Source: Neofusicoccum parvum
Lineage: Eukaryota; Ascomycota; Dothideomycetes; Botryosphaeriales; Botryosphaeriaceae
Assembly (NCBI GenBank): GCA_020912385.1
Contig: CP087207.1
Location: 1,240,001-1,304,000, forward strand
DNA: 64,000 nucleotides
Direction of reading: 5' to 3'
Position 1 is the first letter of the stretch, and every line of letters starts with the position of its first letter. The notes beneath the pieces are model-generated. The model did no database searches, was not told where the DNA came from, and worked only from the letters and a program-made list of their open reading frames with translations. The position numbers and the translations under genes are program-made. Of the stretch, positions 20,813 through 32,800 are shown piece after piece.

Positions 20813-23800
20813 ATGGCCGGTCACGGGAGTTCCGCGGCCGGAGGCACGCTGAGCCTGTTTCCAGCGCCCACCCGCCAGCACACCGCTTCTTCCACCACGA
20901 GCAGCCGCCGGGAGGCGACGCGCGACGCTCCGCCGGCAAAGGTCTCCGAGATTAGTCATCTGGCGCTGGTCAAAGGCCAACGCGACACCGTCCGCACCCA
21001 GCTGCGGGCCACCCAGCAAGCAACCGCCGAAGCACAGCAATCTGTCTCGTCGCTGCGCAAGCTCGCCTTCCGCCTCGCGGTGCGCATCAGCGTCAAGGAG
21101 GCAAAGGTTGCCCAGGCTGCCCGCAGTCTGGCCAATTCGCGCCGCCATGATTACGTGCACAGCCGCAAGCATGAGGGACGGATTGCGCAGCTTCAGGCTA
21201 CCCTTACTCGCCATGAGCAGAGGAATCGGGAACTGCTTCATAATCTGGAACAGGCTGCTCAGCTTACTATACAGTGTACGTGTGGAACCTCAACTGTCTC
21301 CATGGTTCTTGCGCGTGGCTGCTAACGCACGCCGACATAAACTTTTAGCACAGCAGCAGCACCTCTCACCTCAAGTCAGGCCGCACTCGTACCTACCTTC
21401 AACCGGCCAGCGCCCCATCTCGCCCCCGCTGACCTCTCCGCCCTCGACGCCTCCGCCTTCGCCGCCAACAAGGACCTCGAGCCGGACCTCCGCAACCCAC
21501 GCACGCAGGCCGTCTGACATTGTTGCAGACCTCACGGAGATCCGGACGGCCAACGAGCGGCTGATCAAAGCTAAGAAGGAGTCCGACCATGCCTTGCTGC
21601 TCTGCCGCTCCCGGATAGCTTCCCTACAAGAGGACTTCCGGCAAAGTCAGAACCATGTGCGTAACCTGGAGAAAGACAACAGCTCCCTGGAGCACATGGT
21701 CAAGGACTACGAGTCCAAGGTCCGTACTCTGGAAGACGAGAAGGCACGCCTAGAGATGCAGCTCCGCAAGCAGCAGGAACGGCTCATTGTCTCTTCCAAG
21801 ACCGAGGAAACCCTGCGTGCTGAGCTGGAGGAGCACAAGGCCAGGATCATTGAGCTGGAAAGGGAGTGCGAGCAGAGCCGTGCCCGCATCACCGAGCTCG
21901 AGGAGTCCTGGTCTGGCATCGAGGAAGACCTCTCCGGCTGCAAGCTGCAACTAAAGACCCTAGAGCGTGAGCGTTTGGCGCTTCAAGAGGAGCTCTCTTC
22001 TGTCCGCAAGAAGCTTGCTTTCTCCGACAGGTCGCATGCCGATCTGCAGGCCAAGCTAGCGTCCAAGGAAGCCGACATCATCAAGCTCCGAGAAGAACTT
22101 CGCCACGGCCAGGAAAGCGCAGACGCTCTGCAGAAGACCGTTGCGTTCTTCGAAGATGCCGCCAGGGAGCTGACTGTCAAGATCCAAGCAGCTGGCGGTG
22201 CCATGACCATCCTGGAGAGACAGCTCGAGGCTGCCGAAACTTCCAAGAACAGCATGTACGAGGACATGCGTTCTCTCCAGAACTCGAAGAGGGAGACGGA
22301 GCAAAAGCTCCAGGACCAGATTCAATCCCGCACCGCCCTCCAGTGGGATGTCAACCAGCTCGAGCAGTCCAAGGCCCGCCTCCAGCAAGAAATCCAACGC
22401 ATGCGGGCCAAGATTGACAGCCGCAACAACGAAGAAAGTCAACTCAAGGAACAAGTCCAGGAGCTCCTGAAGTCGCGCCGCAGCCTGCAGAACCAGCTGC
22501 GCGAAGCCCTTCGCCAACTCGACATCGAGGAGCAGAAGAACCCGCAGGCCGCCGAGGAGCTGGATAGGCTGAGGAAATCCAAGGAGGAGCTGGAGCACAA
22601 CTTACTCCAACTAAAAGATACCACAGGTAGCCTGCACGCCGATCTCTCACTGACTAGGAAGAAGCTCGAGTCGGCCGAGAAGTCGAGGACGGAGTTGCAA
22701 GCGCAGTTGGAAATGTCGCAGAAGGCGAACGACGGCCTTAGAGGTGATGTGCGTGCCCTGAAACTCTCCAAAGCCCACGTGGAATCCGATCTTAGCATGG
22801 CCCTCAAGTCCAGAGCAAACCTTGAAGCAACGGTCCGCGCGAACAGGACGAAGCTTTTGGTTGCTGAGACTAACGAAATAAATCTCCAGGCCAAACTGTC
22901 GGCGGCGGAGGAAGAGGTCGCCAAGCTCCGCGCCTTTGTCAATGAGGCCAGGCGCGTGGAAGGGAAGCTGGAAGCGCGCATCGCGGTGGCCGAGGAGGAA
23001 CTGACAGCCGTCAAAAAGGCGAATGAGGAGCTGGAGCACTTCCTCAGCGAATCCCGTGCCGCCGAGGGCGAAGCCGACGACGAGACTAATGCCAGATTAT
23101 CTGCCGCCGAAGAACTCCGGGAGAAGTACCAGAAGAAGCTGTCGATGACCGAGGACGAAATTCGCAGACTCCAGGAAGAGAATTCGTCACTGAACTCGGA
23201 AATCGAGAAGAGGGACCACGACATCGAGTTTCTACATGATCAGGAGAGTATCCTCAGCGCCGAACTGCGCTCCAAGGATAAGTGGATCGGCGACCTGAAC
23301 CATGCCAACGAGGAATTCGCCCAGGGCATGGAGTCCATTGAGGTTGAGCTGCGCATCCTCCGGGAGACCAAGGTCGCTTTCCAGACCGTGGTCAAGGAGC
23401 TGAGGGAGAAAGGTGCTAACCTCGAGGTGCTGAGGGAATGGGGTGGAGAGGCAAGCTCGCACCATTCCGGAGACAAGCCGCTCCCCAACACTCCTCCTAA
23501 GATAAAGAGGACGTCGACCATGATGTCGGAGGAGCGTGAAAGGCCACACTCACGAGCTTCTTCGCACCGCTCCACTGAGGGTGACGAGGAGCTGGAGCAG
23601 TGGGCGAAGGAAGTCGAGCGCGTCCGATTGCTCCGTGACGAGACGGTTGTGCAGCTGAGAGGGCTGCGTCAATCCGAGTCGTTGCTGCGGAAGAACTTGA
23701 AGGCCAGCGAGATGGAGCTGCAGCGGCTGGGCACCCAGCAGCCAGCGTATGTTTCGTACGCAATATTTCTATCTTACAAACGAAGTTAGCGCTGACCAGA

Positions 23801-24345
23801 CTTGTGGGAACAGATACCAGCAGCCCCCGAAGAAGAGCGGCAACGTGTTCCGCCGCGTCTTCCAGTGGAGCGCGCGCAACCAGAAGACGAGCGGCCAAGT
23901 CTCGTGGAACAAGCCGCGTCACCAGCAGCAGGCGGCGCAGGGGATGCAGAAGGCAGGCCTCAGCGTGGGCCGCGTGCCGGATGCGCGACCGTCGGTAGAT
24001 GTGCGGCCGCAGCTCGGTGGTGGCCAAAGGGTCCCAGGCGAGGTCGTGTTCGACATCGAGTCTCGATCGTGGAAGGTCATAGGCGAGGGTGGGGATGGCG
24101 CGGCGCTGACGCCTGTTCGCACACGCAACTTCACGAGCCCCAACCCCCACGCACTGACGGCGTCGCCCGCGTCGACGGCGCAGAAGTCCCGCAGCGGTAC
24201 GCTGACCAAGAACCGGCGGCCGGATACGCGGGGTAGCACCGACAGCAGCAACGGCAGCGGCCACCGAGTAAGGGGAATCGTCGGTGACATCGAAGGCGAG
24301 AAGCTATCCTGGGGAGGGAGGATGAAGAGGAGGATGGGGTTGTAA
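20813..24345 (+). CDS. Long coiled-coil protein, function unknown
   Basis: Three exons: 20813-21275, 21349-23746 and 23814-24345, giving 1,130 residues. Introns are 73 nt (GTACGT...TTTTAG) and 67 nt (GTATGT, branch GCTGAC, AACAG). Residues 1-50 are Ser/Thr-rich; a first helical segment follows (about 50-155). A Pro/Ser/Thr linker with SPPLTSPPSTPPPSPP occupies roughly 165-195, then an almost unbroken heptad-rich coiled coil runs to about residue 870 (repeated LE..., LRxELE, KxxLE patterns; few prolines). The end is basic and Ser-rich. There is no motor, kinase, CAP-Gly or membrane segment. Such proteins act as tethers or cytoskeletal/septal scaffolds, but nothing here fixes which; similarity to myosin tails or SMC arms would be only compositional. 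Confidence 0.85.
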
Positions 24346-27300
24346 GAAGCGAAAGTGGGAGCGGCGGTGATGGTGGAGGCGAGGCGGGGCGATCGGTGTG
24401 GTCATATGGTCGACGATTCTGTGGAGACACCACGGCAATCCACACACAACTGGCGTTAGTAATGGTACAGGATGGGAAGGTGGGGAAATAATGGTCATGG
24501 GATGGAATCATTTCCATCTGGGAACGAGAGAATCGAGCTCACGACTCACCAACATGACGTCCTTGGATTCGTTCGTTTTACGGGTGGAATGAAAGGGCAC
24601 AACAACACAATAGTAAACGCTACTGTACTTAGATCGACACGGACACTTGGACATCAAATACCAACATTTTCCTTTGTGCGGAACCGGAGCTCTACTAGTA
24701 CTCACTGGATCTGTTAATTCTGAACACCGAATGACTCGGCATCAGCTGATGGTGGTGCTGCTCGGAGCGCAAAACACGTAAGTCAGGGACGGACCGCGGT
24801 GATCTGATATTTTTCTCTTTGGAAGGGGGCCGACGGGCCAATGGGGAGTGCAGAACGGCCTTTAGGAACCCTGGCTCCGACCCGTTTTTAATATCTAGAT
24901 GGTAAACCATCTCGCTTGTTCTGGGGAACCCTTGCCAATCCGCAACGTTCAAGACAAAAAAAACCGCGTCCATACAGACCAGATTGCAGAGCGGAAGGAG
25001 ATCCGGAGTGGGTGAGTAGCGCACCGGCCTGACTCGAAGAAGCGATATGGCTTGCGCTAGGTCGAACGGAAGGGACTGCAGGTCCGCTGTGGCTGCGCTC
25101 GTACTTCCGTATGCACCGTGGCAGGGCTGGCGGGGTTGGCGGTGGTAAGCACGAGGGGTTCCGGCCGTGGATGATGGATGCCTTATGGGCGGTTCCTGCT
25201 GTACCCGGACCACCTTGTCGTTTTGCGGGTGTGTGATTGGCTGGGTTGATATAATGGTTTGTCTTGCAAGAGGACGCCAAGGTTGACAGGGTAAGCGATT
25301 TGGAGAGGGCAATAGGAAGGAGAGTCTCCTCGGCCCCGCGCGGAAACGTTGATCTTGATAGATTGTGGGAACTCGGCACATTTAGTTCCCCATCAGCAGA
25401 TTCTGACTCTTTTTTCGCAGTATTTCGTTATCGATTTGCGAAGCTGACCGGGGTGATGGCGGGTTTGTCTCAGTTCCAAACAGGTCTCCTTTTTTTTTTT
25501 TTCCCTAGTGCTGACGGCTGCGCGTGATTTCGTTCGTTCGTGTTTACTATTCGATTGTTTTGCAAGATGAAGCGTCCGGGGAGCACGGATTTTGGAATAA
25601 TACCATGCTGGTCCGGCGAACACGCCGAAAGTCTGCCGTTCACTAGACGGGGAGCGGGCCGGCCCTGCTCGGTCGGGTGGAAAGGCAGACGGTAGGTCAG
25701 GCTCCCGACCCCTGCTCTCCCGAGGTCTCCGTTGACCACGGCATCCCTGGCGGGCGAAACCGAGATTTCGGGAAGTCATGTGACATGCCTACTCTGGAAG
25801 AAATGAGCAGTCGGAAAAGTTGCACTGTTTTCAGCAGCTTCCGATCTTGGCGGGCCCTGACAGTCGGCTGGCAGATGCTGACAGCCGACCCCGCCGTCGG
25901 AAGGCATGTGGAGGCGATCGGACACAGACACAGAGAGCATGGACGGTACGCGGTTGCTGACGTCCCGCAAGAGGTCTCGACTCTTGGTGGGTACGAAGTA
26001 CGATCTCTCGACTCAGAATAGGCCCGAGATGGTGTGCAGGTCAATCTTCGGCGCGATTGACCATCCATCCTTCGCGGAGCAGCCACGACGCAGGAACGAC
26101 CAGATGCGTTTGATCGGCATCGGGGAAGCAGGAGCAACGACGCACGGCGGCGCCGGGAGATGGGTCCGCGGTGAGACTTGCGTGCCAGCGATAGCCGACC
26201 GGCTTTACGTGATGGCTGTCGCGCCGGTGTTGCAGTCGCGCCGGTGCATAGGCTATGCACACGGTTCACCCATATCCGATCAAAGCGTGGCGTCCTGGGA
26301 GCGGCGATACCTTCCCATCCGACAGCGCGAGGCGACGCCCCCCAACGCCTCTGGGCCGAAATGGAGTCTGCAAGCTGCCCGAAGGGACCGGTGGCGCGCG
26401 CAGAAAAATCATTGCGGCTGATTCGGTTACGCAGGGCGCGGCCCAGACGACGGCCCGCGAGCACGGCTTTGGGGCGGTGAGGGCGGCCGCATTAAAATAA
26501 CTCTTCCTGCGCGCTGGAGCGGGCGTCTTGCGACGCAGGAGATGCTGCTCCTTCGGGCGCGGACGCGGCTGGGAGGGCGCGCACTGCAAGATTAGCTGGC
26601 GATAGCGGAGAGTGGCGGGCGAGGGCGCTGATGAAATTCTCCGACGCGATGGAGGACGAGCAATCTGCCGGCAGCTGCTGTGGCGGGCAGGCGCGGCGGA
26701 GTTAACTCCCGCCCGCGGAGCATGAGATGTTCCGTCGCCCAAAACGTCTCCCAAGGCTTGACTCTCCACCCCCCACTCTACCTCGAACGACCTGTCGCCG
26801 TGCTGCGTCCGTCGCTCATTACCCACCACCACCTTGGCCGCCCTTTGTGACCAGTCGCCCCGGCGCGTGTCGTCATTCTCCGCTGACATGGCTCCGCCCC
26901 GGGCTGCTTCCACCGGCGTCCCTCGCGCCTTGTGGCGTCGCGGCTGCCCTCCCGAGCCCCCTCCTGCACCCCCCGGCGCTCGCTTCACGGCCAAGACAAG
27001 GCGCATGCCGCAGGCACATCACCACTTCGCTTGCACCAGCGTGATTTCGGTTCAGATCTGACAAATGAATTTCATCGCTTTTCCATGTTTCGAACAGCTA
27101 CCAGTACTGTCTAAAAGGGGCCAACACGTGCCCAACGCCCGCCCGCCACCCAAGAAACATTTCGCCTCCAAGCAAGTGCGCCTGTAATGAGAAGGATGAC
27201 ACGGTCGGGGGTATCGCCACGAGGAAAGAGTAACAACTGATACAGCAAAGGGGGGTGTGAGAATGCAAAAGTCTGCGGCCGTTATCTGGACGTAAAGAAA

Positions 27301-27435
27301 AGCAACGCTGAGGCCGTGATGGGACTCCGAGCCAGGGAAGAAGAGCAGCGCCAAGAATAGAAATTAAGGTAGGTAAGTGTAAGTGAGCGAGTGTCTGGGC
27401 TAACAGGGCCGGGCGTTCGTGTCGCGCATCTTGAC
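24346..27435. other. Intergenic between convergent genes, 3.1 kb
   Basis: Lies between the 3' ends of the coiled-coil gene and the Uds1-domain gene. A T13 tract is at 25490-25502. Open frames at 25.7-26.5 kb and 26.3-27.0 kb are opposed on the two strands and lack domains. The sequence near 27.1-27.4 kb should be 3' untranslated region of the Uds1-domain gene. Confidence 0.45.
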
Positions 27436-29159
27436 TCAGCAAGCCGTCTCGCACATTTTCCCGATGGCCTGTTCAATATCGGAGAAGAGATTGAGCACAT
27501 GACCGTCCGCGTAGATGCGGATCGATTCGACGTCCTTGCGGTCCATGCGGAGGGGGCTCTCCACACCCTCCGCCTTGATCGGGCTTCGGGGCGGAGTGGC
27601 TTCGGCCGCGTCGCTAACCGGCGTCGACGGCGGCAGAGCCATGGCAGCTGCGAGGTGCTCGAGCAGCTTTTGGCGGATCCGGAGCCTGCGGTTCTCGGCC
27701 TGCTCGATCTTGGCCATCCAGTCGTCGATGGACAGATCAAGCTCCACGAGAGCCTCTTCCTGCTTGAGCAGGCTCTCGCGGGAGAAAACGATGGTTTCGC
27801 TCCTCTTGAGGTAGGAGATCATACGCGCGTGCAGTTTTTGCCTGCCAGCGCGGAGAGACTTGTACGTCTTGCGCAAGTAATCGCACCGTTCATCAAGAGC
27901 CCGCATTTCCTGAAAAAATCGTCAGTATTGGACATCAAACATCAGATTCTGTGCTGGTGGCTCACCTTCGCCAGAGAAGTGACGTCCCTGGAAGAGAGGA
28001 TCTCGAACTTCTCGGCTTGCTGGACAGCCTTGTGTCGCAGCTTTTCTCTCTCCGCGGGGTCGTATCTCACGGGAGCTTGGGAAACAGAAACGCCCTTGGG
28101 AAGCTTCCAGGTGTCTGCGCCCTCCTTCTCCGACGAGCTGGTCGCTGAACCCTGGCGGCTACGATCCTTGCGGGTTCTGGCAACCGGTCGTCCCCGGTCC
28201 ATGATGGATTGATCAGACCTCTTCCTGGTGTGGCCACGGTAGGTGCCACTGCGTTGCAGGCCTTCTGGAGAGGAGCACTCGGCGATTCCGGTGATGGGAG
28301 TGGCGTTAGTCGGTGCCTCATTGCCGTTCGTGTATCCCATGGCAGAGTCATTCCTGATTTGCTGACGCATTGCCGGGGAGGACTTCTTCTTGAACAGGGA
28401 AGGCGACTTCGGAGGAACTTGCGGCGGGATATCATCATCATCGTTACGGAAAAGAGTCGTGTCCACCTTCAGCTCTGGCTTGGCGGATTCGGTCGTGGTT
28501 GGGCTTAGGATCGGTGACAGGGGCTTAAGACAAGGAAGGTTGCGCTCGAAGTCAGGCCTGGAGGAGTCGGACGTTTGCGAGCTGGGCGAGATCGGCTTTT
28601 GCTGCGGCGCGATGAAGGCCGGGCCTGTGATGCACGAAACCATGGCGTCACCAAACGGATTGGCGCGCCAATGACTTGCAGGAGCGCTTCCAGATCTCTC
28701 GTGGCCGGGGCTCATTGGCGCTCTCTGGATAGGCGCTGGAGGGCGGCCGGGAATGGTGGCTTACGTGTGTCAGCCAAGCGCCCGAGTGACCGGGGAAGAG
28801 TGTACCTACGGGAGTCCATCAAACCCTCTTGGAGCGTGGCCATTGGTGCAGGAGCTTGCAGTTCGGGAACACTGATCTTCCTTCTTCTCGACAACGAACC
28901 CTGTCGGCTGCGAGAGACGTAGCTGTCGTTTGTGACGATGGCGTCACCCATGGCGGTTGCGGAGCGCTGCACCGAAAGAGCCATCTGCTTCTCTTGCGAA
29001 AAATGGGAGCGGCTGTGCGAGGCGGTAGCTTTGTGCGAAGGCCAGAGCTGGTATCGAGGCTGGCCGCGGCGGGTGGACAGTGTGCGCTCAAACCCGGATC
29101 GACTGGGAGGGCGGCTGCTTGTCCGGCTATCAGGGCGCTCGGGGTCCTTTTGGAGCGGA
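27436..29159 (-). CDS. Uds1 (up-regulated during septation) domain protein, 5' end unresolved
   Basis: At least three exons. The last is 27909-27436; intron 27910-27965 (56 nt, GTGAGC...TTCAG) is clear. The middle exon is about 28724-27966. An upstream exon runs from about 29159 to a donor at or near 28806; its frame is open before the first ATG (28984) and Ser/Arg/Pro-rich (SRTSSRPPSRSGFERTLSTRR), so translation probably starts further upstream. The junction near 28725-28805 fits no fully canonical acceptor in phase. The C-terminal part has the Uds1 pattern (PF15456): YDPAEREKLRHKA, KFEILSSRDVTSLAKEMRAL, RCDYLRKTYKSLRAGRQKL, then a coiled coil. The name comes from a fission-yeast septation-induced gene. 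The N-terminal half is low-complexity with SLSRRRKISVPEL and proline-rich PPQVPPKSPS, possible phospho- or SH3-binding sites (inference). Confidence 0.75.
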
Positions 29160-29852
29160 CTGAATCAGCAGAGAAGAGATGGAGGTGGAAGTCCAGACTT
29201 ACATTCCGTGCACCTTGGGCGGCCTCGTCTGATATATGCATTTGGCTTCTGTCCAACACGCTCGACCGGATGCAGTTGGCGATGTGTGTCATAGTAGTGG
29301 CGGGCTTTGCTTGCTATCCACCAGGCTCCCTCGTGGTGAGACTCGAGACGTTACGGGTGGACCCTTCCCTGCGGAATGGCGCTTGGGATCCGGGTGCTTT
29401 AAGTTCTGGCAGCTAATTACAAGGGATGGAAGAGAGAGAACCCTTGCTATTCAGCGGTACCAGTTCGCGGGCGATCGTTACCCTCTGGAGGATCTTCCCG
29501 GAAAGGAGCGAGAGCCGACCGATCTGAAACACGACGTCGACCCGAAGGCGCGATTCGTGGGGTACTCTGCAGAGGCCAGAGAGCGCTAATGCAAGGAATC
29601 CCTCGACTTAACACACTGTCTTAACCGGCCTGCTAATAGCCGCACCGGCGCGCGCGCTAGGCCGCGTCCAGCAGCGTTTCGCCTTGCCAGGCACGCGGCC
29701 CAGGTGCAGCAGACGCCGCCACGGGCAGAACGGCTCCCTGGGAGCATCCCGTGAGGGACCAGGCCGCCGAGCTGCAGAGCTAGCAGCACACCAGCGCGGG
29801 GCTGGCCGCGCGCAGTGGCGCGGCGACGGTGCGGCCTGCTGCGCGCGCAGCT

Positions 29853-29875
29853 GGCGGGCGGCGGGCGGCGGGCGG
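29853..29875 (+). other. GC-rich G-run cluster (possible G-quadruplex)
   Basis: Repeated GGCGGGCGGC units give three GGG runs (29856-29858, 29863-29865, 29870-29872) and flanking GG pairs. With only three full triplets it is a weak G-quadruplex candidate; it could equally be simple GC-rich drift. Confidence 0.35.
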
Positions 29876-32800
29876 ACGGTCGTTGGCCGTCAGCAGGCGG
29901 CTGGACCGTGGTGCGGATGCGGGTGTGCACAATTGTGCTGGTGCTGGCGCGGGCGCGGGCGCTGTGCTATCGATAAGCCCGGCAGCAGCAGCAGCGAGCG
30001 CGCCGCGCCGACGCTGCTCGACTCGCCGCGCGCTGCATCGACGCCCGACGCCGGCGGCGCTCAGCTGCGCCTCCTGGCGCGCCCATGCAGGCCAAACAGG
30101 CAGAATCGGCCAGCTACAACACCAGACGTTTGGGTGTCGTGGGCGGCCGGCCTGGAAACAGCTGTGTTTGGCCTTTGCCCTCGACCTCGACCGGGCTGCC
30201 ACGCGGGCGGAGACGGCCAGGCGGACAGCGCCAGCTCGCCGCCGCTGATCCCCTCGCGGAGCCTGGGCGGCCCTCGCTTCGCCTCGAGCCCCGCCTTTTT
30301 TCGGATCCTGACACCAGCAGCACGAACAGGAAGCCTTCCCCTGCGGCGGCGATCCCTGTGCATAGCTCCCCAATTAACGGTTTCGAGCAACTGCAGCACG
30401 CGCTGCGACGCCGTTTGCGCAGATGCAGCCCCTCAGACCCTTCGTGCCCCCGCGGCCCGGCGGCAGGGAGGCAGCGCCAGACGCTGCAGGCTGCAGGCTG
30501 CAGGCCGCTCCCCGTCGCCCGCTCGCCGCGCCCAAGAGTGCTAAGCTTCGTCACCGGTCACTTTTCGCAGACCCACCGCGCAGCTCTTGGCGTGACGCTC
30601 GTGGACGCCCGGAAGCTAGCCCGCTTCAGGCGTTTGTGCGCGCAGCGGGAGCTTTCGTGCGATACAGCGTGCTCGAGCCTCTGCTCGCCTGCCATGACTC
30701 GACTTGTCAACACCACCCGCTACCTTCCAACCGAGCCAGGCCCGCGCTCAGCCCGTTGCGGACCAAGCCACGCCGCTTCTCGACTCTTCGGGGCCGCCGC
30801 GCTGCGTTTTCGACTGCGCGGCGCCCGCAATCGCCTGAGGCGTGGCGGAACGCATGGCGGAGCGGCGGCATTGATCGCTCAGAGCGGAAGATTCGCCTCG
30901 TCCTGCCCGCCTCTCTCACCAGCCGGCGATCACCCCTAGGACCCCGCACAATCACATCGTGTTGCTGCGCTCGCGGTCACAAGGCAGGCTTGGTCTTCTG
31001 GACCACGCCCAAGCCGTCCGGCCCGCCGCACCAGGGCCCGTCACGCATCATCGCCGCCGCCCGGCACGGCTCATTCTCATGGCAGTCCGCCATGGGTTTC
31101 ACGACGCTAGCCTGCGCCGACGTGACCATGCAGGAACCGTTTGAGACAGCTGCGCGTGGCGAAGGCTGCGGCCGGCAGATCCTACGTGGCGCATGACAGG
31201 AAATCTCGCGCGCTCAGCCTGGCAGGAGGCCTCGATGACCTCAGACCAGCTGCAATGCCCGGCGGCTGGTGTCGACAGCCTCCGCCCGGAAGCGAGCGAC
31301 TATAGGGAACCGCACGGGGCGCTGGTTCCTGGCAGCACGGACGCGCTCGACTCCCTGAACACGAAAACGACATTGCTGCTCCCGGTCACAAGATTCCACA
31401 GCCCACTCCCGCGGCCTCTGCAGCATCGGCGAAGTCCCCGAGCGGTCCGCTTCGCGCCGTTGAGATTGGGGCAGGACGTGCTCCATCGATCATTGCTCCC
31501 TCTACTCGCCCATCATGCAACGGCGGGACCTTCCACAGACGCATTACCCGCTCGCTTGTTCTCGATCAGGAGAGGGAGCAAAACTCTTCACCGCCTGCTT
31601 CAGGTACAGCTTTCACAAGATGAGAGGAGCGCACAGCTTGTACACTTGTACAATTTTTCTTTATGAGCCGGACATTAGCACCCCTGCGAACTGGCCAGCA
31701 GAGGACACCGCTCTCGGGACTGCGGCTTCACCAAGATGGACTTGCGCATGTTAGACGAGAGCACGGGGCCCCGTTACGATCGCTCGCGTCATGCGCTACG
31801 ATAGCATCACTCTCACGGACCCTTCGGGATCCTTCGATGATGAGAATGGGTCCATTGGATCTCACGAAGCAATGCGACGGTGGAGCGCCGTTGCTGGATC
31901 TGAAATGCGCGGCCGGGGTATTCGTATACCTGCCAATGCGGCGTCAGCCAAAGGGCGATTACTCTACATCACTAACCGCAGCCGTGGAGAGCTCGCGCAC
32001 GCTCTAGGCTCCGGCGTCCGGTCCATCGGTGCCAGCGGAAATTTTCGAGCGCCCGGAAGCTGAAGATTTCGGCAATCCCTACGCAGCATGCTGTTCCACC
32101 TATAAATCCTACGATGCTTGTCCCGATGGCAAATAGATTGGGGCGACCGGGTTACCCCTGTCTCTGAGACGTGTCGACTGGGTGCTGGAGACATCTTGGA
32201 GCTGAGAATTTGCAGCGGTGACGGGCCGCTCGCCATGGTCATCTTCTCCCCAGACTCGTCTTTCTAGCGCGTGGACCCCGGTTGAGTAACAGAATTGCGT
32301 GTGTGGGAGGCCGCAGCTATCATATCTTGGGTCGAATCTGCCGGCGACGCGCTGGCTCCTCAGCGTTTCTCCCGGCGCAGGATCGGGGAGGCACGCGCAA
32401 ACAAGCACTAAGATCTACGTGCAGTGAGTAAGCAGCTGGCGTCATTCGTGAGCTAATTCAGGAGCACAGGAAAGGGGCCGTGGGACGGCTGCCCGGAGTC
32501 ATGAGAAGGGGTACGTATCTTTTTTTATCGGCGGCCAGCGGGCATCCGGCCGGGCCCTATAGTCAAGAGGCCGATATAGACGGCCCTGCGACGGCGGAAC
32601 ATTGTTCTCGAGGCACCTGACTGTCGGGAAAGGGTCGAGAACAACGGCGGCAGTTTGTTTAAGCCGCTATATGTGATAAGTTAATGGAGGGCGGCGCTTG
32701 TGTGACGCGGGCTGCCTCAACTACACGTGTTCCCACGTGGGAAGGTCCCTGCTCGACCGGCAGGCTTCCGAAAGGCTGGTCCTGTCGGTAAGCCGAGAGG

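Noticed and set aside
29684..31196. Three long overlapping plus-strand open frames (257-286 codons) and matching minus-strand frames
   Set aside because: All frames in a very GC-rich stretch are open at once; translations are Ala/Arg/Pro-rich without domains, a base-composition effect.
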